From JBOGXA01 sp050694175 (GTDB lineage: Bacteria; Actinomycetota; CADDZG01; WHSQ01), in the NCBI GenBank assembly GCA_050694175.1, contig JBOGXA010000004.1:62001-126000 (forward strand): a stretch of DNA of 64,000 nucleotides, written 5' to 3'. The position numbers were made by a program, and so were the translations under genes. Below are positions 14,824 through 25,047 of this stretch, in pieces (within the stretch, counting starts at the first letter, position 1; each line of letters starts with the position of its first letter). Below the pieces are notes generated by a model, which was given only the letters and a program-made list of their open reading frames with translations, made no database searches and was not told where the DNA came from.

Positions 14824-17496
14824 TCAACTGAAGGTTGGTGAGATCCGCGCGGTGTCGATTCCGTAGCGAGAGATAGCCTCGGCGACGGCTTCCGGTTTCA
14901 CATCGCCGAACTCCGCGAGCGCCGCCATCGCCGCGACGGCGATGGCCTCGGCGTCGATCTCGAAGTGCCTCCGGAGCGCGGCCCGCGTGTCGGAGCGGCC
15001 GAATCCATCTGTGCCGAGCGGAACGAAGGGCGAAGGCACCCAGCGGGCGATCTGATCCGGCACCGCCTTCATCGAATCAGACACCGCGATCACCGGGCCC
15101 TCTGCATTCTCGAGACATTGCGAAACGTAGGGCTGGCGTCGCGGCTCCTCGGGATGCAGCCTGTTCCATCGTTCGGTCTCGAGCCCATCGGCGCGCAGCT
15201 GCTGGTAGGAGGTTGCGCTCCACACGTCGGCTGCAACATCGTGGTGCTCCGCGAGCAGCTCCTGAGCCCGCAGCGCCTCGCCCATCAGCGACCCCGACCC
15301 GAGTATCTGAGCACGATGTCTCCGCTCTTCTTGCGCCCTCTTGAAGGGATACAGACCGGCGAGAATCCCCTCGTCGACACCATCCGGCATCTCCGGTTGG
15401 AGTTGAGGCTCGTTGTAGAGGGCGAGGTAATAGAAGATGTCCTCCCCCTCCTCCATCATGCGCCGCAGCCCGTCGCGCACGATGGCGGCGACCTCGTAGG
15501 CGAATGCAGGGTCGAAGGAGAGGCAGGCCGGGTTCGTCGATGCAAGGAGCAGAGAGTGCCCATCCTGATGCTGCAGTCCCTCGCCGTTGAGCGTAGTTCG
15601 TCCGTGGGTCGCTCCGAGCAGAAAACCGCGCCCCCGCTGGTCTCCGAACGACCAGATGAAGTCCCCGATGCGCTGAAACCCGAACATGGAGTAGAAGATG
15701 AAGAACGGGATCATGGGTTCCGCGTGCGTCGCGTACGACGTGCCTGCGGCCGTGAACGATCCCATCGAGCCGGCCTCGGTTATCCCCTCCTCGAGGATCT
15801 GACCCTGCTGTGATTCCCGGTAGGCAAGTAGGTGTTTCGCATCGACCGGCTCGTAGAGCTGGCCGCGGGCCGCGTAGATCTTGAAGTCGGGGAACAGCGA
15901 TTCCATCCCGAAGGTCCTTGCCTCATCGGGGATGATCGGAACAACGCGCGGACCTACCTTCTTGTCGCGTAGAAGCTTTCGCAGCAGCCGCACGAACGCC
16001 ATGGTCGTTGCTACGGGTTGCTTGGATCCTTCCGCAAACTCCTTGTAGAGATCAGCGGCCGGAAGGTCGATGCTCTTCGTAAAGACCCTGCGTTCGGGGA
16101 GCAAGCCTCCCAGCGCGTGCCTGCGAGCCAGCATGTACTGGACCTCTTCGGAGTCCTTGCCCGGGTGATAGAAGGGCGGCACGCCCTCGCGGATCTCCTT
16201 GTCGTCGATGGGCAGCTCGAGCCTGTCCCTGAAGGTCCTCAGCTCCTCTTCGGACAGCTTTTTCGCCTGATGAGTCACGTTGCGGCCTTCGACCGCGCCT
16301 CCGAGCGTCCATCCTTTGACGGTTTTGGCCAGGATGACGACGGGCGCCTCTTTGAGATCGATTGCCGAAGCGTACGCGGCGTACAGCTTGCGGTAGTCGT
16401 GGCCGCCACGCCTCAAGCGCGGCAGCTCGTCATCGGAGAGATGCTCCACGAGTTTCTTCAGGCGCGGATCGGGTCCGAAGAAGTCGTCGCGGATGTAGGC
16501 ACCCGATTCGACGACGTACTTCTGGAACTGGCCGTCGATGGTGGTGTTCATCTTGTTCACGAGCACACCGTCCACATCGCGGGCCAGGAGGTCGTCCCAC
16601 TCCCGGCCCCAAACGACCTTGATCACGTGCCAGCCGGCCCCCCGGAAGATCGATTCGAGTTCCTGGATGATCTTGCCGTTGCCGCGAACCGGGCCGTCGA
16701 GACGCTGCAGGTTGCAGTTGACGACGAAGATGAGGTTGTCGAGCCCCTCGCGCGCTGCAAGGGACAGCGCGGCCATCGCCTCGGGTTCGTCCATCTCGCC
16801 GTCTCCGACGAAGCACCACACGCGTTGTTTGGATGTGTCTTTAATCCCCCGGTGCTGCAGGTAGCGGTTGAAGCGGGCCTGATAGATCGCATTCAGCGGA
16901 CTGAGACCCATCGATACCGTGGGGAACTCCCAGTAATCGGGCATGAGCCGCGGGTGAGGGTAGGAGGAGAGGCCCCCGCCCGTGGACTCCATCCGGAAGT
17001 TCTCGAGCTGTTCTTGCGTGAAGCGGCCCTCGAGAAAGGAGCGCGCGTAAATGCCCGGCGCGCCGTGGCCCTGGATGAATACCTGGTCCCCGCCGCCGGG
17101 CATGTCCTTGCCGCGGAAGAAGTGGTTAAAACCGACCTCGTAGAGAGATGCCGACGACGCGTAAGTCGAGAGGTGGCCGCCTATGCCGTCGGCTTTCTTG
17201 TTGGCGCGCGACACCATGGCCAGCGCGTTCCAGCGGATGATGCGCCGAATCCGGCGCTCCATGGCCTCATCGCCGGGGAAGTAGGGCTCCTGCTCGGGCG
17301 GGATCGTGTTTATGTAATCGGTCGAGACCATTGCGGGGAGCCCGATCTGGCGCGACCGCGCATGCTGCAAGACGCGATGCAAGAGAAAGCGCGCCCGGCC
17401 CGGCGACGCGTCGATGAGCTGGTCCAGGGCGTCGATCCACTCCTGGGTCTCGTCCGGGTCTATGTCGGGTAGCTGGTCTCTGAAGGGGTCGTACAT
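14824..17496 (-). CDS. aceE: Pyruvate dehydrogenase E1 component, homodimeric type
   Basis: Thiamine-diphosphate-dependent decarboxylase that converts pyruvate and acetylates the lipoyl group of E2. At 890 residues it matches the single-chain AceE of Gram-negatives and Actinobacteria rather than the alpha/beta type. The ThDP motif runs from GDGE (231-234) to the Asn in 'FVVNCN' (257-262). 'STDYINTIPPEQEPYFPGD' (58-76) and 'FFRGKDMPGGGDQVFIQGHG' (126-145) are AceE hallmarks. ATG 17496 has a purine run (GGGGGTGAG) just upstream. It is separated by 132 bp from lhr and is probably a separate transcript. No E2 (aceF) or E3 is within the window, so the complex is assembled from dispersed genes, as is common in actinobacteria. 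Confidence 0.95.
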   Translation of the reverse strand: MYDPFRDQLPDIDPDETQEWIDALDQLIDASPGRARFLLHRVLQHARSRQIGLPAMVSTDYINTIPPEQEPYFPGDEAMERRIRRIIRWNALAMVSRANKKADGIGGHLSTYASSASLYEVGFNHFFRGKDMPGGGDQVFIQGHGAPGIYARSFLEGRFTQEQLENFRMESTGGGLSSYPHPRLMPDYWEFPTVSMGLSPLNAIYQARFNRYLQHRGIKDTSKQRVWCFVGDGEMDEPEAMAALSLAAREGLDNLIFVVNCNLQRLDGPVRGNGKIIQELESIFRGAGWHVIKVVWGREWDDLLARDVDGVLVNKMNTTIDGQFQKYVVESGAYIRDDFFGPDPRLKKLVEHLSDDELPRLRRGGHDYRKLYAAYASAIDLKEAPVVILAKTVKGWTLGGAVEGRNVTHQAKKLSEEELRTFRDRLELPIDDKEIREGVPPFYHPGKDSEEVQYMLARRHALGGLLPERRVFTKSIDLPAADLYKEFAEGSKQPVATTMAFVRLLRKLLRDKKVGPRVVPIIPDEARTFGMESLFPDFKIYAARGQLYEPVDAKHLLAYRESQQGQILEEGITEAGSMGSFTAAGTSYATHAEPMIPFFIFYSMFGFQRIGDFIWSFGDQRGRGFLLGATHGRTTLNGEGLQHQDGHSLLLASTNPACLSFDPAFAYEVAAIVRDGLRRMMEEGEDIFYYLALYNEPQLQPEMPDGVDEGILAGLYPFKRAQEERRHRAQILGSGSLMGEALRAQELLAEHHDVAADVWSATSYQQLRADGLETERWNRLHPEEPRRQPYVSQCLENAEGPVIAVSDSMKAVPDQIARWVPSPFVPLGTDGFGRSDTRAALRRHFEIDAEAIAVAAMAALAEFGDVKPEAVAEAISRYGIDTARISPTFS

Positions 17497-17628
17497 CTGC
17501 TCACCCCCACGATTTCGGCTGGTAGGTCTCGGTTCGAACTTCGCTCACCAAGGGTAACCGCCATGGTGACCTGTATGTGCGGACCTCGAGGGGCGAGCTT
17601 CAATCCGGCCCCACCAGCACCTGTTTGG

Positions 17629-20600
17629 TCAGCGCGCGATTGGTGAGGAAGCGAGCACATCGGCCGACGCGACGACGCCGTCGATGTAGGTGACCGTGTT
17701 CGTCGGCAGCGCAGGAACGCGCGGGCCCGGCAGCACGATCCCAACCAGGTTCAAGGGATCCGAGGCCGAGATCCGGACCATCTCGCCCGAGCGCTTGTCC
17801 CTCCGCACTGAGCGCAGGATGTCGACGGCCTCGGGGTGGGCGTACTGCTCGCCCGTGAAGCCGGCGACGAACCTGCCACCCCGGATCGTTCCGCGAGCCT
17901 CCATACGCCGAAGCGCCCACAGGACTTCCCGCCACGGAATCGCAATCGTCTCGCGGACGAGGAGGTCGCGGAAGACGACGCCCCACCGTGCCAGCAATTG
18001 CTCCGCGACGGCTTCTGCGAGCTCGTCAGGATCCTCCGTGGCGACCACGCCCGGAAGCAGGGACCATCGGCCGGCCGATCGTGCGGCCAGGGCAGCGCGC
18101 CCCCGCCTCAATCTCCTCCGGGTCGAGGCCCGCGCCGCGCTCCGCCGAGCCAGGAGCGAGCGAACGGTGCCGAATCCGTCGGCCGTGACGAGCCCACGAG
18201 CGACCGCGTCCCACAGCGCCTCCTCGACCTCGGTCGGAAGGCGGCGCGTGATTGCTATGAGATCGGACTGAAAGAGCGCGCCGTTCTCCCGCAGGGCGTC
18301 GAGCACGTCAAGCGTGCGGCCGGGCCCCGGGGCCGCGGCGGTCCGATCCCCGCGCGCCGCCTGCAGCAGCCACGAGAGGTCGTCGCGGATGGTCACCGTG
18401 ATCGGGGTCGCCCTCGACGGCGTCATGCCGCTGCGCCGCGGCGCATCGTCCACCTCCGCCGTACGCAGGGATAACCGCCCCCACGTGACGTCGCCGGAGA
18501 TGCAGAGGTCGTCGAGCCACTCGCTGCGGTAGTCGTCCACGCGCGCGTCGAGCACGGCCCCCTCCCACGCGCCCGTCGCCACCTCGAATCCCTGGAGCTG
18601 CTCCACCACGGCGAGAACACCCAACCGGCCCTCTCGTTTCGTTCCCGTAGCCACATGCTGCCAGCGGAGAAGGAAGCGCATGAGGTCTTGGGCGGTAACC
18701 GGTTCGATCTCGCGCCGCAGACGCTGCTGTGTGTAGCCGTGGATGCGAGCAAGGAGACGGCGGGCACAGAACTCCTCGTCGCCGTCGGGCGCGGTGAAGT
18801 GTCCTCGAAAAGCGAATCCTTCGTTTTCGAGGCGGGTGAGAGCGCTCTCCAGGTCGAGCTCCTGCAACCCCGTCGCCTCGGCCAGATCGGAAACAGTCGA
18901 TGGGCCCCGGTACTCGAGGTGCCCTCGCAGCATCTCGGCGACCGACGCACCCCGATCGATGGCCGGCGCCGCAATCGGCGAACGGTGATCCGGCGTCACC
19001 GCGGCGCCGGGCCACAGCAGCTCGAGCGCGCCTCGGCGTTCCACCGGACACCACAGCTTCACGCCCGGTGCATGAACGGTGACGGCTCGGTGCGCATCCA
19101 CGAGCTCGTCGAACCAATCGCCCCAGTCCTCCACCGGACGGAGCCCGACCACAGTCATCAGCAGGTCGTGCAGCTCGTCCGCGTCGCGCGGATCGGGCCT
19201 GACCTCCTCCCATACCCTCTCGATCGCCTGCGCATCCAGGGTCCCCAGATCGCGCGCCTCGACCGGCAGGCCGCGCCGGAGCGACACGGCGCGACTGCGA
19301 CGCTCCTCGAGCGGCGCGTCGTCCAGGAAGGTAAAGGGCCGACCGTTCAGGATTTCGTGCGCGAGCACCGAGGGTTCGGTCGTGTCCCGCACCACGACCC
19401 GAACGTCACCGGACTCGATCCTCGCGACGAGTTCCTTCAAGCCGTCTATGTCCATCGCCTCGTGGAGGCAGTCGTCGAGGGTCTGCTTAACGAGCGGATG
19501 GTCCGGGATCTCTAGCGGACCGGGAGCCACGTTCTCCTGACACGCGGCGAGCGTTGGGAACACCGCCGCCATTAGATCGTCGGCCTCCATGCGCTGGATA
19601 GCAGGAGGGTTCTTGCGGCCGCCGCGCATCCGAAGGACGGCGAGTGCCAGGTTCAGGCTCCACCGCCAGCGAGCCGCGAACATCGGCGAGGTCAGCACGG
19701 CCTGCCGCACCACGCTCTCTACGGTCTTGGATGCGAGGAACTTCGGCACGCGATCGAGCGGAAAGCTGTGCTGCGGCCCGAGCGATAGCAGGATTGCGTC
19801 GTCGCTTGCCGCAGCCTGCAGCTCGATGTCAAACGTGACACAGAAGCGCTTGCGAAGCGCGAGTCCAAGCGCCCGGTTTACGCGAGCGCCGAACGGCGTG
19901 TGACCCACGAGTTGCGTGCCCCCACTCTCGTCGAAGAATCTTTCGAGAACGATCGTGTCCCTCGTCGGAACTTTTCCGAGCGCGGTCAGCCCGGCCCCCA
20001 AGTAGCGAACGATCGTGTCGGCCGCGCCGTGGTCGATCCCACACTCCTGTTCCAACCACCCGCGGGCGTCATCGGGCTGCGCGGCGGCGAGGCGGTCCTC
20101 CATCGATGCCCTGAGAAGGGAGACCTCGTCCGACAGCTCGTCCGTTCGGCCCGGCGCTTCGCCGAGCCAGAACGGCACCGACGGAGGCGCCCCCCGGGCG
20201 TCCACCACCCGCACCGTACCCGGCTCGACCCGCCGGATCCGCCACGACGTCGTGCCCAGCAAGAAAACGTCGCCGGCCATGCTCTCGATCGCCCAGTCCT
20301 CGTTCACGGTCCCCACGAACACGTCGTCGGGCTCGGCAACGACCCGGAAGTCGCCGAGCTCGGGGATGGCTCCGCCCGACGTGAGCGCGGCCAATCGAGC
20401 GCCACGCCGTCCCCGGAGGCGACCGTTGACGCGATCGCGGAGGAGATACGCGGCGCGCCGGCCGCGCCCGGTGCGGATTCCCTCGGACATCAGATCCACG
20501 ACTACGTCGAAGTCCTCGCGCGCCAGAGTTGAGTAGGGCGCGGCCCGTGTTGCAAGTTCGAAGAGCGCATCCTCCGTCCACGCCTCGGCCGCACACTCGG

Positions 20601-21870
20601 CAACAATCTGCTGGGCGAGGATGTCGAGCGGCGCATCCGGCGGGTGGATGGCGTCTAGCCGTCCCGACCGCACACCGCGGAGAAGGGCTGCACACTCGAC
20701 CAGTTCGTCGCGCGATGTCGGGAACAGCCGTCCGCGGGGAGTCCCGCTGCGGGTGTGGTTAGAACGGCCGACGCGTTGGAGAAACGTGGCGAAGCTTCGC
20801 GGCGAGCCGATCTGACAAACGAGTTCCACGGGCCCTATATCGATTCCGAGTTCGAGCGAAGCCGTCGCAACGAGCGCCTTCAGGTCGCCGGCGCGCAAGC
20901 GGGACTCGACTCGCTGCCGCCGGTCCTTTGACAGGCTTCCGTGATGCGCCGAAACCTGGTCGTCGCCGAGGCGCTCGCCAAGCTGATGTGCCACACGCTC
21001 TGCCATCCGCCGCGTGTTCACGAAAACGAGCGTCGTCCGATGGCCCTTCACGTGCCCGGCAATGAGATCGAGGATTTCGGCCATCTGCTCGGCCGTCGCG
21101 ACCGCGCCCAATTCGTCGTCCGGAATCTCTAGAGCGAGATCGAGGTCGCGCTGGTGTCCGACGTCGACGATCGCACACCGGGGGGAGCCATCGGGGTTCG
21201 ACCGGTCGGCCCCGGCTCCAACCAAGAGCCGGGCGACGGTCTCGATCGGCCGCTGCGTCGCCGACAGACCGATTCTCTGTGGCGGGCTGGCGGCAACATG
21301 CGCCAGACGCTCGAGCGTCAACGCGAGGTGCGACCCGCGCTTGTTACCGGCAACTGCATGGATCTCATCGACGATCACCGTCGCCACTTCGCCAAGAATC
21401 GCCCTGCTGCGCTCTGCCGTAACGAGCAGATACAGGGACTCCGGGGTGGTGATGAGGAAGTTCGGCGGGCGTCTGAGCATCGCGGCGCGCTCCGAAGGGG
21501 CGGTATCGCCGGTCCGCAATGCAACCCGGACCCCGGGCGCGCTCAGACCCAGTTCGGACGCGGCCTTCTCTATCCCGGCGAGCGGCGCCTCGAGGTTCTG
21601 GTGGATGTCCACCGCAAGGGCCTTTAGCGGCGAGACGTAGACGACCTGCGGCCCGTCGCCGATCTCAGTCCCCGCCTCATGGGCCCGATACATCCGATCG
21701 ATACAGACAAGGAAAGCGGCAAGCGTCTTACCGGACCCGGTCGGGGCCGCGATAAGCGTGTGGTTGCCGTCCGCGATCTGACCCCATCCGTGCCACTGGG
21801 GCTCGGTAGGCCCCTCCGGGAACCGCCGCTCGAACCACGTGCGGACGGCCGGGTGAAACGTCTCGATCAT
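17629..21870 (-). CDS. lhr: Large helicase-related protein Lhr (superfamily 2 DNA helicase)
   Basis: ATP-dependent 3'-5' DNA translocase/helicase of 1413 residues. The N-terminal two RecA-like domains hold Walker A TGSGKT (44-49), the DEIH box (168-171), 'SATQRP' (motif III, near 203) and 'LVFVNTRRMAERVAHQL' (motif IV region near 280). The winged-helix and Lhr-core domains follow, and the long C-terminal part is typical of bacterial full-length Lhr, which includes a helix-turn-helix-rich extension. The family acts in DNA repair; the mycobacterial protein is induced by DNA damage. The start ATG 21870 has its own TAGGGT element 6 nt upstream, although it lies only 30 bp after adnB, so both read-through and independent expression are possible. 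Confidence 0.92.
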   Translation of the reverse strand: MIETFHPAVRTWFERRFPEGPTEPQWHGWGQIADGNHTLIAAPTGSGKTLAAFLVCIDRMYRAHEAGTEIGDGPQVVYVSPLKALAVDIHQNLEAPLAGIEKAASELGLSAPGVRVALRTGDTAPSERAAMLRRPPNFLITTPESLYLLVTAERSRAILGEVATVIVDEIHAVAGNKRGSHLALTLERLAHVAASPPQRIGLSATQRPIETVARLLVGAGADRSNPDGSPRCAIVDVGHQRDLDLALEIPDDELGAVATAEQMAEILDLIAGHVKGHRTTLVFVNTRRMAERVAHQLGERLGDDQVSAHHGSLSKDRRQRVESRLRAGDLKALVATASLELGIDIGPVELVCQIGSPRSFATFLQRVGRSNHTRSGTPRGRLFPTSRDELVECAALLRGVRSGRLDAIHPPDAPLDILAQQIVAECAAEAWTEDALFELATRAAPYSTLAREDFDVVVDLMSEGIRTGRGRRAAYLLRDRVNGRLRGRRGARLAALTSGGAIPELGDFRVVAEPDDVFVGTVNEDWAIESMAGDVFLLGTTSWRIRRVEPGTVRVVDARGAPPSVPFWLGEAPGRTDELSDEVSLLRASMEDRLAAAQPDDARGWLEQECGIDHGAADTIVRYLGAGLTALGKVPTRDTIVLERFFDESGGTQLVGHTPFGARVNRALGLALRKRFCVTFDIELQAAASDDAILLSLGPQHSFPLDRVPKFLASKTVESVVRQAVLTSPMFAARWRWSLNLALAVLRMRGGRKNPPAIQRMEADDLMAAVFPTLAACQENVAPGPLEIPDHPLVKQTLDDCLHEAMDIDGLKELVARIESGDVRVVVRDTTEPSVLAHEILNGRPFTFLDDAPLEERRSRAVSLRRGLPVEARDLGTLDAQAIERVWEEVRPDPRDADELHDLLMTVVGLRPVEDWGDWFDELVDAHRAVTVHAPGVKLWCPVERRGALELLWPGAAVTPDHRSPIAAPAIDRGASVAEMLRGHLEYRGPSTVSDLAEATGLQELDLESALTRLENEGFAFRGHFTAPDGDEEFCARRLLARIHGYTQQRLRREIEPVTAQDLMRFLLRWQHVATGTKREGRLGVLAVVEQLQGFEVATGAWEGAVLDARVDDYRSEWLDDLCISGDVTWGRLSLRTAEVDDAPRRSGMTPSRATPITVTIRDDLSWLLQAARGDRTAAAPGPGRTLDVLDALRENGALFQSDLIAITRRLPTEVEEALWDAVARGLVTADGFGTVRSLLARRSAARASTRRRLRRGRAALAARSAGRWSLLPGVVATEDPDELAEAVAEQLLARWGVVFRDLLVRETIAIPWREVLWALRRMEARGTIRGGRFVAGFTGEQYAHPEAVDILRSVRRDKRSGEMVRISASDPLNLVGIVLPGPRVPALPTNTVTYIDGVVASADVLASSPIAR

Positions 21871-21876
21871 GCGGCC

Positions 21877-21882
21877 ACCCTA
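21877..21882 (-). promoter_or_regulatory. Putative leaderless -10 element of lhr
   Basis: On the minus strand TAGGGT, then 6 nt, then ATG 21870. It lies within the 30-bp gap between adnB and lhr. Confidence 0.4.
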
Positions 21883-21900
21883 TCCGCGGCCTGCGACAAA

Positions 21901-24900
21901 TCAGCTGCCGTCATCAGGCTCCCAGGTGCGCGTCACCGGAGGACCGCCGTCCAGGAATGCATAGGTGAGAATCACCGGCCTCCCCTCGGACACCACGCCC
22001 AGCGCGGTCAGAGCGCGGGCATAGATGTCGAGTTGATCCCGGTCGTCGTGCTCGAACCTGCGACCGGTCTTGAAGTCGACGATCTCGAGCCCTCCGTCGT
22101 CGGTCTCATACACCGCGTCGATGCGCCCGCGCACGATGCGCCCGTCGTACCGAATCGAGAACGGCAGTTCCATCATCGGCTGGCCCGACGGGAGCCGCGC
22201 GATCGTGCGCTCGCCGTAGCGCCGCTCCCAGTCGGCGAGCATCTCGCCGAGGCGTCCGGGCTCCGAGACCTCGGAGGGCTCGTCGAATTCCGTCTCGTCC
22301 GGATACGGCGCGAGACCCAGGCTCTGTTCCTCGATCATCCTGTGGACCTCCGTTCCGATACGCCGCGCCGCGGTGGGTCTGTGCGGCAACGGACGCACGA
22401 GATCCCACACGTCGATCTCGCCGCGCAGCAGCCCGGTTAGTTTCGTCGCCGAGAGAATGTCGGGGATGCGCGGGTCCGCCGGCGACTCCGGGGGCGCGGC
22501 CGCGGCGATCACGTCGAGATCGCTCCGGTGTGCGCTGATCGCGTTCACGGCCTCGGAGCGCTCATCCTCGTCCACTCCGGCGAGCAGCGAATCAACCGTC
22601 TTCCTGCCGGCAACCACGTCGTCGGCCACACGGCCCCACCCATCCGGCCACAGCTCGTCTTCGGCCCCCGCGCGCGCGGCCGGCGGCCAGGTGCGGCGAT
22701 CCTCCATGGCATCGAAGAGTGGATTCACTTCGGGCATCTCGTCGCGCCTCACGATGTCGAGTAGACCGCGCTCCTCGAGCGTCGCCAGCTCGTCCCAGAA
22801 CAGCGACGGACCCTTCTCGTTCTTCTCGCGGCCGTACCACCACGCGGCCGTGACCGCGAGCCGCTGCTTCGCGCGCGTCAACGCCACGTAGAACAGCCGC
22901 CGCTCGTCCTCGATTACCCGGTCCTTGACGGCCTCCTTGAACTTCGCCATGTGGCCCTCGAACTTCGGCAGGTCGTCCGCGTCCTCGCGGACCTCGTACG
23001 GGAGCTCGGCATAGGAGGTGAGAGGGTTCGGCGCTTTTGTGTTCGGGAAGATCGAATAGACCTTGCCGTTCCTGCCGTCTTTGGCGGCCACGGAGGGAAC
23101 GAAGACGCACTCGAACTCGAGGCCCTTTGCCGAGTGCACCGTCATCAGCTTCACCGAATCCTGGTCTGCAGGCTGGGTCGCCTCGAGCGTCTCCTCCGCG
23201 TCCTCGGCAGCGTCCAAATAGGAGATGAACGATCGCAGCGTCGCCTCGCCCTCGACCGGTGCGAACGATGCCACCTGATCCAGGAAGTTGCTGATGTTCT
23301 GCTGCGCAGCGGGGGCCGTGCGTGCAGACGACGCGTCCAGCGCGTCGAGAATTCCTGCCTCGCTGATGATCTCCTGAACGAGCTCGAGCAGAGGCGCGTT
23401 TGCCTTCTTTCTGATGGCGGTGAGCCTCTCGGCAAACGCCTTCAACCGGCGCCGGGCCTCGTCCCCGACGTGCTCGATCTCGTCCACATGTCCGAGAGCT
23501 TCCGCCAACGAGAACCCCACGTCCCCCGGCTCGAGTTCGCGGGCCCGCTCTTCGTCTCCGCCCGCGAACCGCAGACGCAGGTCCCAGTTCTGCGACGCCG
23601 ACCAGTGGGCAAGCAGCGACAGGTCACGGTAATGGATTCGCCATCGGGGGCCGAGCAGGATGCGTGCGAGCCACCGGTTCGCGCCCGGCTTCGTTTCGAG
23701 TGCCCGCAACCAGGCAACGACCTCGGTGACCTCCGGGGTCTTCAGCAAGCCGCCGAGGCCCACGACCTCGACGGGTATGTCCTTTTCTTCGAGGGCCTGC
23801 AGGAGCATGTCCATGGCAGCCTTGCGCCGCACGAGGATCGCGATGTCCTTCCACTGCACGGGCTCCCGATCGGGAGCGGTGGGAGCGCCGTGCAGTCGTT
23901 CGCACGCGGATGCGATCCAATCCGCCTCGGAGCGCTCGTCGGCCAGCAGCGCCAGCTCCACCCGCCCGTCGCCGTTGGATGGGTGGGGCCGCAATGGATC
24001 GCCGGGGCGGCGCGACGGATCCACCGGTGCTACGACCTCGTTCGCCACTGCGAGGATCACCGCCCCCGACCGAAAGTTCTCACTCAACGAAACCGGTTGG
24101 TAGGGGGGGCCGTCCGAGCGCTTGAAATGGCTCGGGAAATTGATCAGGTTGAACATCGTCGCACCGCGCCACGCGAAGATCGCCTGGCGAGCATCACCCA
24201 CCGCCGTCACCGCTCCGCCCTCCTCAATCAGGGCCTGGAGCATGTGGCGCTGCGCCACGTTCGTGTCCTGATACTCGTCGAGCAGGATGATGGGGAAACG
24301 ACGGCGGTAGGAGTCACGCACCTCCTCGTCGGACTCCAGGACCTCGACCGCCTTCGACACCTGATCTCCGAAGTCGATGCGCTGCGCCTTGTTCTTAGCA
24401 CCGACGTAGGCCGCGACCGCCCGCACGAGCTCCTTCCGCTTCGCCGCCGCGATGATCATGTCGTCGTCCGCACCTCGAAGCGCCATGAGGCGATCCGCCG
24501 CCGCGTCGATATCCTCGAGGCTGGCCATGTGATCGGCAACCGAGGTCGCAAGCGCAAGCGCGGAGCGGACGACGTACGAGGATCTGATCTCGAGCGTATC
24601 GAACGGGGGAAGATCGTCGAGGCACGACAGCACGAGCTGCCACTGCTGCGCCTCGGACAAAAGGCCCGCTTCGGGTTCGACTCCGACGAGGAGACCGTGC
24701 TCGCGCACGATCCGCGCTGCGAACGCGTTGTAGGTAAAGACCGAGACGTCCTCGCCCGTCTCCTCGTGAAGCTCGGACAGCGCCAGCCGGACGCGGTCCT
24801 GGAGCTCTCCCGCCGCCTTGTTCGTAAAGGTGAGTCCGAGGATCTGCGAGGGCGCGATCGGCTGGGTCTCGAGCGCCCAGGCAATGCGCGCCGCCATCAC

Positions 24901-25047
24901 CGCGGTCTTGCCGGATCCGGCTCCCGCGATCAGGTGGAGCGGCTCGAGCGGGTGACTGGTCGCGCGCCACTGTTCGTCGGTGGGTTCGAAGCCTTTGAGC
25001 GCGGCGCGGATCGCCGGCGACATACGGGGATCCTGTCGCGTATTCAC
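21901..25047 (-). CDS. adnB: UvrD-family helicase with C-terminal RecB-type nuclease (AdnB-like)
   Basis: Superfamily 1A motor plus nuclease of 1048 residues. All helicase motifs look intact: GAGSGKT (42-48), 'FTNKAAGELQDR' (Ia), 'ILLDEYQDTN' (II), 'AVGDARQAIFAWRGA' (III), 'SLSENFRS' (IV), 'LMTVHSAKGLEFECVF' (V) and 'RRLFYVALTRAKQRL' (VI). The C-terminus carries a PD-(D/E)XK nuclease: 'GRIDAVYE' and 'IVDFKTG'. There is no Cys cluster. Mycobacterial AdnB is the active motor of the AdnAB end-resection machine. The start is taken as GTG 25047, which overlaps the TGA of adnA as GTGA; ATG 25023 is an alternative. The open frame continues far upstream, but that part lies inside adnA and is not coding. 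Confidence 0.85.
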   Translation of the reverse strand: MNTRQDPRMSPAIRAALKGFEPTDEQWRATSHPLEPLHLIAGAGSGKTAVMAARIAWALETQPIAPSQILGLTFTNKAAGELQDRVRLALSELHEETGEDVSVFTYNAFAARIVREHGLLVGVEPEAGLLSEAQQWQLVLSCLDDLPPFDTLEIRSSYVVRSALALATSVADHMASLEDIDAAADRLMALRGADDDMIIAAAKRKELVRAVAAYVGAKNKAQRIDFGDQVSKAVEVLESDEEVRDSYRRRFPIILLDEYQDTNVAQRHMLQALIEEGGAVTAVGDARQAIFAWRGATMFNLINFPSHFKRSDGPPYQPVSLSENFRSGAVILAVANEVVAPVDPSRRPGDPLRPHPSNGDGRVELALLADERSEADWIASACERLHGAPTAPDREPVQWKDIAILVRRKAAMDMLLQALEEKDIPVEVVGLGGLLKTPEVTEVVAWLRALETKPGANRWLARILLGPRWRIHYRDLSLLAHWSASQNWDLRLRFAGGDEERARELEPGDVGFSLAEALGHVDEIEHVGDEARRRLKAFAERLTAIRKKANAPLLELVQEIISEAGILDALDASSARTAPAAQQNISNFLDQVASFAPVEGEATLRSFISYLDAAEDAEETLEATQPADQDSVKLMTVHSAKGLEFECVFVPSVAAKDGRNGKVYSIFPNTKAPNPLTSYAELPYEVREDADDLPKFEGHMAKFKEAVKDRVIEDERRLFYVALTRAKQRLAVTAAWWYGREKNEKGPSLFWDELATLEERGLLDIVRRDEMPEVNPLFDAMEDRRTWPPAARAGAEDELWPDGWGRVADDVVAGRKTVDSLLAGVDEDERSEAVNAISAHRSDLDVIAAAAPPESPADPRIPDILSATKLTGLLRGEIDVWDLVRPLPHRPTAARRIGTEVHRMIEEQSLGLAPYPDETEFDEPSEVSEPGRLGEMLADWERRYGERTIARLPSGQPMMELPFSIRYDGRIVRGRIDAVYETDDGGLEIVDFKTGRRFEHDDRDQLDIYARALTALGVVSEGRPVILTYAFLDGGPPVTRTWEPDDGS